DNA of 64,000 nucleotides. It comes from Panopea generosa (taxonomy: Eukaryota; Mollusca; Bivalvia; Adapedonta; Hiatellidae). The notes under the pieces are model-generated. The model did no database searches and had not been told where the DNA came from. It saw only the letters and a list, made by a program, of their open reading frames with translations. The position numbers and the translations under genes were made by a program. The DNA is taken from positions 77,296,731 to 77,360,730 of the forward strand of contig CM055900.1 in the NCBI GenBank assembly GCA_029582155.1. The letters run 5' to 3'. Below, one piece after another: positions 26,089 to 37,700 of the stretch. Numbering within the stretch: position 1 is the first letter of the stretch; each line of letters starts with the position of its first letter.

Positions 26089-26929
26089 TAATCTCTGTCA
26101 AAAGAAATTGTCTTCCCAGAATTAAAATGGAAGCTGTGCTGAGAAGATTTGTTGCCATGTTTGTTTGTGTCTGACCTTTAACCTTGACCTGTAGCCTTGT
26201 GGTTGTTTATAGTCATGATTGTGATGGTGTTTTTATGGAAATTGTTGAATTGTCCCTAAATTCTTTTATTTGATCGTTTTGTTGTGATATTACCTTACAG
26301 AACATAGTGGATACAAATGTCTCTATAGCTGTCAGTCGTGTGTACTCCTCAGGTTTCATGTTTTGCTGGTGTGTTTCTTTAGTTACTGTTGCTTATATAA
26401 AATAATCTGGATCAGGAAGGAGAAAAGAAAGAAGAACCTTCTATTGATTTAAACAATCAAATTACAATGAAACAGATATGATTTACTCGACTGAGAGCTA
26501 AAAAAAATACAGCAAGTCACCTCAAAGGCAGGTTTCAGTCTACATTAATAAAAAATACTCTTTACCACATAATTTGAGAAAAAATATGGCATTGTTAAAT
26601 AAACTGCAGTTGCGAAATTAACATTTTTATACTAAATGAGCCTATTTGTATAAATATTATGATTCTTATTATATTTCATATTCAGGTTAAATTGCTATAA
26701 ACAATTTCTTATACCAGTATGCATATTTCATATGTTGAACACGTCAATATAACAAACCAATTTGAGGCGTTTCCATATATGTTTGTGCCATTAGAAATAG
26801 GGTCAGTATGCAGTGACTCTGGCAATTTCTTCCCTTTGTGTGCGGAGTCGGTGCATGGAGTTGGTGCACATGAAAAACTATAGCAGTTATCCTTAAATGG
26901 TGGTGATCTATTTTTATGCTCCCCACAAA

Positions 26930-27720
26930 GAGGGGAAGAATAAAGTCGCCCCTTCGTCCATTCGTGCGTCTGTCCTTGCGTCCACAAGTTCTTGTCCAGG
27001 TTATTTCTCTACAACCTCTGGTTGGAATTTTATGAAACTTGCTAGGATGCATCATTACCAAGTGCAGATGCGCATATTGTATTTGTGTTCCAGTTCAATG
27101 ATTTTTCACAGAGTTATGGCCCTTTGATTCTGTTTGTGACCAAATTCTTGTCCGGGCTATTTCTCTACAACCTCTGGTTAGAATTTTATGAAACTTGCTA
27201 GGATGTATCATTACCAAGTGCAGATGCACACATTGTCTTTGTGTTCCAGTTTGCTGAATTTTCAAGGTGTTATGGCCCTTTGATTCTGTTTGTGACCAAA
27301 TTCTTGTCCCAGCTATTTCTCTACAACCCCATATTGGAATTTTGTGAAACTTGTTAGGATGCATCACTACCAAGTGCAGATGCGCATATTGTCTTTGTGT
27401 TCCTGTTCAGTGATTTTCCACAGAGTTATGGCCCTTTGATTCTGTCTGTGACAAAATTCTTGTCAATGCTATTTTTCATCAACCCCATGTTGGAATTTTA
27501 TGAAACTTGCTATGTTTGTGTTCCGGTTTGATGATTTTTCATGGAGTTCTGACCCTTTCATTCTGTCTGTGACCAAATTCTTCTCCGCTGTGTTTCTCTA
27601 CAACCCCATGTTGGAATTTTATGAAACTTGCTAGGATGCATCATCACCAAGTGGAGGTGTGCATGGTGTTGTCATGACACTATTTCACTACAACCTCTGG
27701 TTTTAATTTTGTAAAACTAT
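26930..27720. repeat. 156-bp repeat, five to six copies
   Basis: The anchor TTTCTCTACAACC recurs at 156-bp steps (about 27011, 27167, 27323, 27479), then after a shortened unit at about 27600. Shared blocks are ATTTTATGAAACTTGCTAGG, CACCAAGTG or TACCAAGTGCAGATG, and GTTATGGCCCTTTGATTCTG. A related single unit lies at about 40220-40425 in a TRIM intron, so this is a dispersed family that has also amplified in tandem. Confidence 0.85.
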
Positions 27721-27996
27721 CTAGGATCTGCGCATATTGTCATTTTGTTCCAGTTCAATGATTTGCGAATGAGTTCTGTGAAGTGCAGAGCCACATATTG
27801 TTCCTGCTATGTAGTTTGGTATTTTTTCAACCAAGTAGCTGGTACTTAAGGAGCATCCATCGGTTCGACCGATATTTTCTTGTTTATTTTATAAAGTAAG
27901 ATTAGTGATGAGTTTATTTTTCTTTGATGGAGGGTTAGCCAGTTTAAAATTTGATACTTTGAGTGACACTGCTTGTGAAGTCGTAATTATTAAGTA

Positions 27997-29243
<1,247 letters not shown>

Positions 29244-29629
29244 TGTTATTCTTTTTCAAAAAAATTAAATCATGTTATGACATCATAATTAATGTACTTG
29301 GCAAGCATGTAAGGGTAAACTGTCTCTGTTGTTAAGATACTCAGAGAAGGTCAAGGTCTCTGTTACTAAACTTAGACAAATGTTTCCTACCATGAACCAT
29401 TGTTTAATTATATGTTAGATATTTTGATGATGTTTTTTTTTCTAATATTAACATTTATAAAGATGGTTTTATGTCAAGGTAACTCATACAAAAAACTGAA
29501 TAATGATAAGGGTTCACTTAGTAACTTCCAATGAAAACATTGACGTACATTTTTTTCATGTTCTGTACTGAGAATAAGTTGCTTATTAGAACATTTAGGT
29601 CAATGTCAGTAAAATAATACTAAAAAGTA

Positions 29630-29760
29630 AGTGAAGTGGTAGTGTACTGGGTGTTGGTCTTTGTGGGTTTAATTCCCAGCTTGACCGGGTGCTTCTCAAA
29701 AACAACACTCAGTACTGGTTCTATCCAGGAAGTGAACTACAGAGCAGGTCATATTATAAG
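29630..29760 (+). mobile_element. Possible SINE-like fragment
   Basis: A B-box-like GTGGGTTTAATTCCCAGC, preceded by GTAGTGTACTGGGTGTTGGT and followed by TGCTTCTCAAAAAC...CAGTACTGGTT, has the layout of a tRNA-derived element. No second copy was recognised in the window. Confidence 0.35.
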
Positions 29761-31715
29761 CTTGAAACTTTCTATGCAATCAATTTAAAATAAATTAGCT
29801 TAAATTAATACTTAAAAGGTTTCTGCTCAATAACTTCAATAAAGGGTAAAGAACAATAAAATAATGTGTAAGTTGTGGCAGAAGGTGTTTATCTGCGATA
29901 ACTTTAGATGTGAAAAGAACAAATGAAGATGTACTGTGTAAGAAATAGGCATGTAAAGAACAATTTATTAAGATACATTGTGCAAGAAATATGATAGCAT
30001 ATGTACATCTGGAATAGCCCCGAGACATGGAGTATAATTAGAGAGCACTTAATTTTACTCAGCATTACATATCGATATTGATTTATATACATTATGGGTA
30101 AATAGGGTGGGGGACCATCTCCACCTGGACTCATAGTTTTAATGGTGAGGTGAACCATGAACCATAGGGAAATTAACCTCTGACTTTGTCCCCGTTTGTT
30201 CTCTTGGTTGCAAGACCATCTGTACCTCATCAAATTACAAATCCATCAAGGTGATTAGTGTTTTCCTTTGTTTTCTTTGCTCTTATTTGATTGTATCATG
30301 TGCCAGGAGGTATTGATTGCAATAAAAATGTGTGATGTATAGACTCTTGTCACAGCTAGTGGGGACTTCAATCATAGAACAAAAGTAAATACAACACAAA
30401 CAGAAAGAGATATATTGTCTGATAATTCATATATTAAATGACTTAGTACCAGGCAGATGGCATATATTTCCATTAAAAAATTGTGAACTTAGAAAGAAAA
30501 ACAGATTTATGTGACATTTTGTGGTCCCTTGTCCCGCTCGTGTCCTTAGTCTTAAAACACAAAACATTCTACATTCAGTATATAGAGGATCTTACATGAA
30601 TGCTCATTTATTATTGAATTTATTAAATGAGTTGGCATTATATATTTTGCAGGGCTCTACCGAGTGCTATATCATGTTTGCTAACAAGATAAATCAAATA
30701 ATAAATGATGAATCTGTTATCATATAACTCAGAAAAATAGTACATTTACCATTTATTTAACATATCATGTCTATAACACAAAAAAATCACATATATCTTA
30801 CCTTCCACGTGTTGTTTTGATGACATCTAATGCTGAACCGGAGGTTGAACATATGGTACAGGTGTCTGTACCATTAGTACGTTTAGCAGGCTTGTATAAG
30901 GAACAAGAAAAAAGTCTGACATATTTGTTTCTGTCATTCGTCTTGTGATGTAATGTCTCAAAATAACATCATTTTACCATGACAAATCAACATCATTTAT
31001 ATATTCGGGGAAGTTGGAACGTTGTTTGGCATTTTACATACGGTAGTTACAAGAGCAAACTACAATGAATCAGAAGGCATACTACATTAGGTTAATATAA
31101 AAATAATGTCATGAATTGATTACACTCCTGCACAGTTAATTATGTGATAAATAATATTCATATACCAGAACTTATTGGTTTGACAGTATGGACATTATCT
31201 CAAGAAAACTTACTTCTCACTGTTGAGGTTGTGAGTTTGAGCACAGCCTTGCCTAAAATCTTTGTGATAAAGTTTACCAGAGTAATTATTTCAAAATTCA
31301 AAATTACAGTTTATTTAACCCTATTCTAATGCAATTAATAAATACGTTTTATCATTAAAATTTACGCGCTGAACCAAGTTACTCTGGTGACTAGAGTTTA
31401 AATTAGCAGAATGATGCATGTCATTAATGATGCACTATAAAAGTAGATTCTGGTAAAAATTAAACTAAATCAACAAACTGATCCAAATATTCAATACATC
31501 TTTATATTTTTAACATTTTATAAATAAAATGGTAGTTTAAATCGTTAAAATTTTTTTTCAAACTACCGTTTACGTTGTTTTCGGTGACGCTGTAAACAAA
31601 TAAAGTAATACATAGAACGCGAAGATGTGGCGATTTTACTGACGGTATAATTATGCAGTTTTTAATACTCGTGAATCTAAGAGCACCAACCAATGAAATC
31701 ACAGAAACTTTCTAT
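29761..31715. other. AT-rich spacer, no gene seen
   Basis: Several frames of 60-109 codons exist on both strands, but none has recognisable motifs or paired splice sites. Confidence 0.4.
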
Positions 31716-32165
31716 AATGACAATGATAATGACAATGACAAATAGTTTATTTGCTTTAAGGCCACCAGCCCATGCAACATGTTTTTATACAAATAAATGT
31801 TAACAAAACAGTACGTGAGTTTTCAAGATTGCATGAAGTATTACATCATTTATACACAGTTATACATGCATAAAACTTCTTTTCGTCTCTTAAAGGCATA
31901 ATGGAGATACGTTGCTACAGATTTTATCAAACTGTCATTTTGTGTTGCCATTAAAATGGTAAACTTATGTTCAGTTGGATTATTAAAATATTTATCTGGC
32001 AAATATGCTTCTCTTAAATCTGTATATATATTACAACACAGTAAAAAGTGAAACTGATCTTCTACAACATTTACATCACACAATGTACATAACCTTCGAT
32101 CTCTTTCTATATTTCTGTAACGACCCCTTTCAATTTCCAGGTCATGAGAACTCGATCTGAAGCTC
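31716..32165 (-). pseudogene. 5'-truncated non-LTR retrotransposon, C-terminal end and tail
   Basis: On the minus strand the frame reads ERGRYRNIERDRRLCTLC (about 32150-32075), then VVEDQFHFLLCCNIY and a C-terminal helix ending KRRKEVLCMYNCV (stop at about 31850). C-x2-C followed by EDxxHFLxxC is the zinc-knuckle-like block at the C-terminus of many metazoan LINE reverse transcriptases. About 100 bp further on, the 3' end is a run of ATTGTC/ATTATC repeats (about 31716-31742), a typical LINE 3' tail. The endonuclease and polymerase domains are absent. Confidence 0.7.
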
Positions 32166-32220
32166 TATAGAGTGTTAGAATCATGCTTTAATAAAGTATT
32201 GGTAACAAATTCTTCACCAA

Positions 32221-32285
32221 AATGGGTCACTATATATAACCTGTAATATGTTTTAAATGGCATTAAGCCTCTTTAAGGAAGTATT
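32221..32285 (+). mobile_element. SINE family A tail fragment
   Basis: TATATATAACCTGTAATATG and AATGGCATTAAGCC match the family A tail. Short and diverged. Confidence 0.45.
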
Positions 32286-32960
32286 TTTTCACATCAAGAA
32301 TCCAGTCATACACATTCGGATGGTTCAACACAACACTGCTCTATTTTCTTATTTGTTAATATGTAGACAGAACCATGTTGCACTAAACCTGTAATACATA
32401 TTTTCATTACTTCACCTGTCAAAGTCCAAGATCAGTGACCTTTGATCTAATTAATGGAAATTGGAAACTACATTACAGAAATTAGAAAAAAACAACTGGA
32501 CTTGATTGTTACCCGATGAATAAATCATGACTGTGGTCTAGCAGTATGAAGAATTATGTCCCTTATCTGTGTATTGGATCAGTCTATGTAGTGTACATGT
32601 ACAGGGATTCAGATATACTTTGTAGATAATACTTCACACTGTAATTGATCAATTATTAGATGCTATCAGTGCTGGATATATGTAATACAATATGGTACTG
32701 TTTTGTATGTTTTTTAAATTAGTATTATTGATATTGTGTATATATATTTACATATAGGTGTATATAGATTTGTGTTACAGATTGTTTCTCCAGCAGGTGT
32801 CACGTGAAGGTATGTTGTTTTACTAGCTGGTGGAAATGTGAAAGTGTAGACTTAGTTGTGAGATCGAGTCGCAATATAATTGTTTTAAATAGGATTAATA
32901 TTTAGTTCTTCTCTTGATGATAAATCCTTTCCAGTGTTTGCGATTGGAATTGTTTGATGC

Positions 32961-33190
32961 TTAACCCTTTACTTCATAAAGACACCTTTGGACACCTCTA
33001 ATATTGCAAGTATTAATTCATCACATATCAGCAATGGGTGAATTATGTTTATATTAACTGACAGAGTGGAAAACAGTGCAGGAAGTGTTCAGATTGCTCG
33101 TTACGAGCAATCTGAACTCTTCCTGCACTGTTTTCAAAGGCCTTCTGTTATTGATGTGGGAAAACATGTATCTATGGAGTAAAGGCTTAA
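32961..33190. mobile_element. TTAA-flanked hairpin MITE, copy 3 (opposite orientation)
   Basis: TTAACCCTTTACTTCATA at the left and TATGGAGTAAAGGCTTAA at the right, with the same central palindrome (about 33068-33136; loop GCTCGTTACGAGC). Orientation is reversed relative to copies 1 and 2. It lies 1.4 kb upstream of the TRIM start codon. Confidence 0.8.
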
Positions 33191-33334
33191 TGGTTCCCAT
33201 GGCTAAGTGGTCTTAACATCACTGCGAACTCCTCTGCACCCAGGTCTATCCTAACACCTTACCCAACGCTAGTTACTGGCTGAATGGGGTATCAATTTAA
33301 ATTACTTAAAAGAAAGGTTATGAAGCCAAGGTAA

Positions 33335-33605
33335 CAATGTCTGTATCATATTTATCTCATATTTATATCATCGTATTTATATTATCCTATATTTATATCA
33401 TATTTATATTATCATATTTATATAATATGTATATTATCATATATTAATATCATATATATATATATATAATATCATAGTATTCATATCACATTTATATTAA
33501 CATATTCATATCATACTTATATAATATTTATATCATATTTATATTATCGTATATTTATATAATATCTATATTAACATATATTTATGTCATATTTATATTA
33601 TCACA
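33335..33605. repeat. AT-rich (ATTTATATCAT)n repeat
   Basis: Imperfect units of 18-25 bp based on CATATTTATATTATC, with a (TA) run at about 33453-33470. Confidence 0.8.
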
Positions 33606-34235
33606 TTTTTAGACCTGACTTTCTGCATATTTATGTTCATAAAAAACATCAATACCTGATATACGTGCATTATCAGTGTTGATGTACCGGTATTAATCTT
33701 CAGAAAGTAAGTCAGTTTGGAAAATACATGTATTTCATAACATAGTGAAATCAGCAGGCATACCAGTTTCTGTGCGTCCTAATTAAAACCTTGAAATAAG
33801 ATATTATTTAAGAACTAGTTTATATGTAATGGATAGTCAGATGCTCATTAATAGTTATGTTACATGTATAATTACTTGGTTACTCTCCTTTCAACTATAT
33901 AATATTATGATCATAATGTATATTATATGTACCAGTACATAATCAATTAATCTAGTTAAATTAAAAACAGTGTAATTAAATTGTGAAAATATAAATGACA
34001 AATAGCTGATTTTAAAGTATATAGGAAATTTGTAATGATGTCATTGTTTATTGCTTGTTGCTGAGCTGTAAAAAAACATTAAAAAAACTCTCTCCGTACA
34101 GCTTTCCCTTCATGTTCAGGAATAATGAAACAGACTTTTATTTTATAATGTCGGTGTCTGATGACTCTCAAATTCTGCTTGATTATAAAGTTTTCTGATA
34201 TTGAGAATGTTTTTATTCTCACATTATACAATATA

Positions 34236-34413
34236 ATGTCAAACCTGTGTAAGCAGTCACCTCTATTAAGCAACCACTTGTCTTAAGCAGCCAAATCTAC
34301 TATTTCCCAGTTCTATGCTTTATGAGCAAATTAACCTGTATTAAGCAACAACCTGTCTTAAAGGGCAACTTTTGCTCCTTCTAATGACTGGCTGCTTAAG
34401 ACAGGTTTGACTG
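34236..34413. mobile_element. TA-flanked MITE, TIR near GTCAAACCTGT
   Basis: The left end has GTCAAACCTGTGTAAGCAG and the right end has GACAGGTTTGACTG, flanked by TA. Internal TTAAGCAGCC / GGCTGCTTAA pairs extend the inverted symmetry. No coding capacity. It resembles short Tc1/mariner or pogo-type derivatives. Confidence 0.7.
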
Positions 34414-34548
34414 TACCTGATTGTAATTAAGAATATGTCAAATAATAAAAATTCTCAAATACTTGCAAATTCCAGGCAACATCCAATTAATAGAAAAAAA
34501 CAGTACATTTAAAACACGTATAACATGATCCCATTGTATGTTTACAGA

Positions 34549-34712
34549 TTTAAGTTCGCGACCAAGTCACGGCAGCACAATGGAGGATGAGTTAACGTGT
34601 CCAGTGTGTTTAGAGTTATACGCAGATCCACTGCTGCTGCCCTGCTCTCACAGCATCTGTAAGAAATGTCTCCAGGATATCCTAGATAACAGATGTAAAT
34701 CTGGAAAAGACG
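34549..34712 (+). CDS. TRIM gene coding exon 1: 5'UTR end and most of the RING
   Basis: A TGTTTACAG acceptor ends at 34548, so this exon probably starts with 31 nt of 5'UTR. The ATG at 34580 opens [17 protein letters not shown], followed by [11 protein letters not shown]. The donor is G|GTACCA after 34712, phase 1. The exon carries six of the eight RING zinc ligands; the last pair (C48, C51) is in exon 2, 3.3 kb away. Reading on into the intron without splicing would give a RING lacking its final ligand pair. Confidence 0.9.
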
Positions 34713-37700
34713 GTACCAGCATTTGTATACAATCCTCTCTTATTTGTTTTAAGTTCATCTGGGCTGAATGCTTCAAAGGACCTTCAGTGATAATTTTTAT
34801 AATGTCTGTTTGTTCATCTTTTTTTAATTTTTTTTTTTTATTACTGATTTCAATAAATACAAGTTTTTTTTTTAATAAGCTCACCCAGTTTTATTAGTGG
34901 AATGAATCTGAGTAAAATCATCGTCCCTCTGTGAGATACCAGCAAACTTTCTCTCACAAGTTTTTTTATCAAGTTGGGCTCGGACCCACGACCTTAACAG
35001 TAAGAAACCTTGGGACAGTATATCAGACCTCTTGGCTGCAAAGAAATTTTAAGTTTACTCTCTGATATTCCTTCTGTTTATACAATCAATGCAGTCACAT
35101 GACTGGCATTGTTCAGTTGATGATCATCAGAACTTGTATCTAATGAATATGCATGTATATAAGTGGAGCATGTTAAAGAAATGGACTATTTACAATCATG
35201 AAGTAGGTCATTGCAACTAACCATAATATAAAAATGTAATTCTCTAAATATGACACAGGTGACTTTCAGAATGTTTGAGCTGGGCTGATCAACCAATGTC
35301 TATGAGTTTACTGCAATAATGGCTTATAATTGTTCTATCTATAGTAGAATTTTAAATCATCTCTGCCAGATTTTTTTATTGAGCCAAAACGATATTTGAT
35401 CATGCAGAACTTTACTTGATGTGATGTTTCTTTAGATCAGAAGTTATATTTAACGCAACAAGATATCATATAAGTCAACCCTTGTCTTAAGCAGCCAGTA
35501 GAGGGAAAGAGCCTTTCAAGACAGGTTGTTGCTTGATTAAGGTTGGTTTGCTCTGAAAGCATAGACATGAGAAATAGCAAGTGTGGCTGCTTAAGACAAG
35601 TGGCTGCTCAATAGAGCTGACCACATACACAGGTTTGGCTGTACTTGCCAGATTGACATCACTGGGAAGAGCAAGGTTGGATCACCTGTTATTCAGGTGT
35701 AAGCTCCCCAGTGATAGTTTTCCTGCTGACCAGTCCAAGGCAGTGACCCCTGTTACTAAAATCACTATGTTAAAACAATATGTATTACTTTGTGCATGTG
35801 TGGTGGGTGTGTCCTTAGATTGCTAGGTCTCCTGTTGAAATATTATGCAAATTATGGCCCTTGTTTGGCTTAGATATTCTGGTTAAAGTTTTACGTTACA
35901 AATACCATCAAGTCCACATGTAACAGGCATAAAATTACTGTTAAAATTTAATTGCTGTTATCAAATAATAAAAATCATAATAAATTTCAATTAAAAATGT
36001 AAACTTTATTAAGGCTTAAAGTTTCAGTTAAGTTTATTGTAAAATGGTATATTTGTCTGATGTTTGTAGAGCTGTGTTAGGTGAGAATTTTGTTAATATG
36101 CAGTTTATACAAGTCTGATTAGAGTAATCATTATACAAGCCATGTTGTAAAAGGAAACCCTTGAGGTGTTAATAACAACCATATTTTGAGTTAATAGGTC
36201 TAAGAAGGTATTTTACTTTTCATTTCATTGTCATATCAAATATTATAATCTCAGTAAATCAGTCATAAAATTTAAGCATTATTGTTTTGGAAAAAGCCTC
36301 CAGATGTTGATATAATCATTTGATTTTGAGTTGACATGAGAATTACATAATTGCTCATTTCCTTGGCATGTTTGATTGTTACATTTTGTTACATTATATT
36401 ATGTTGATTATGTTGAGAAAGTCCTAATTAGTAACTTTTAGCATATTAACAGCTTTTGGTCATAATCTAAGTAAAACTAGAATCTTAATTGTTAAAATGA
36501 TTTTTATTGGTTAAATATTCAAAGTTAATTTTATTGGCTAACCCATTTTTGGCACTTGTGAAAGATTTCATAATATTTAAAAAAAAAAAAAATAAGGAAT
36601 TTTAGATTGTACATAGGAGTTGAGATTTTAAGTTTAGTAATTAATAATAGATGGCAAATCTGAGACTTGTATTAGTCGGTGGACTAGAATTAATTAAGTT
36701 ATTTAGATATCAGAAAGAACATAATGTTTACTTCTAAGAACTTTGGTTAACCATAATTTGAGAACTATCTATGTGTGTTTTTATAAATGGATTGATGTTA
36801 TGTTATTAATTGATTGAAACTGGAGATTTCTAAGTCGTGTATAATATCCTGGTACAAGTGTTAAATTAAGTTCATGACATACTGAACTGACCCCGTGTCA
36901 GCAAAGGGACGTTTTATTAGTGATCTGTGACCTAGAACTCTATCAAGCTAATTCCTCAAATGAAACTGAAACCTAGCTCACAGTGATATAGTGGTGAAAC
37001 TTCCAGAGACAAACATAATCTCGGTTGGTGACACGTATCTCACCAACCACTCAATGTATTTGACTGAGACTTAACACACATAAGACTTCACAGTCATCAA
37101 CCCTACTAAAATAAGTAGGTCTTGCATGAAAAATGCAAATTGTGGCCCTAATGTCTGACTTCGAAATTCTGGTAAAAGTTTTGAGTACAAGTACCATCAA
37201 GCCCATATCTTACCAACCACTCAATGTATTTCATTGAAACTTCATAAAAGACTTCCCAGTTATCAAACTTACTAAAATAACTTAGTCAGATAACTCATGC
37301 ATGAATAATGCAAATTATGGCTGTAATGTTTGACCTAGATATTGTGGTTAAAGTTTGGCTTACAAGTACAATCAAGTCTATATCTCACCAACCACTCAAT
37401 GTTTTTGATCTAAATTTTACGTAAGGCGTAGTTGTAGTCATGAAATCAAAGTTGGATAACTCTTGCGAGATTTTGTTGCAAATTATGGTCCTTGTTTGAC
37501 TTTAAAGTTCTGATTATACATGTAGTCTGTATCTCAGCAGCTTCTACATGTATTGGATTGCACTGGATTGAAAGTTTTACCAATAGAAGTTAGTGAGATA
37601 ACTCTTGTAAACCTGGATTGGCCATTAATCTCAGTCAAAGTTTGAATTTTTGTGACAAATGATTTGAACAGTTGTGGACTGCAGTTGCTTTTTAAAGTAT

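Noticed and set aside
32775-32812. Non-coding first exon of the TRIM gene ending at GTATGT (about 32812)
   Set aside because: A donor-like GAAG|GTATGTTG exists, but nothing else defines an exon or a promoter there; too weak to annotate.
34538-34579. Upstream ATG at 34538 as the TRIM start
   Set aside because: It lies within a splice-acceptor sequence (ATGTTTACAG), so it would be intronic; the ATG at 34580 directly precedes the RING.
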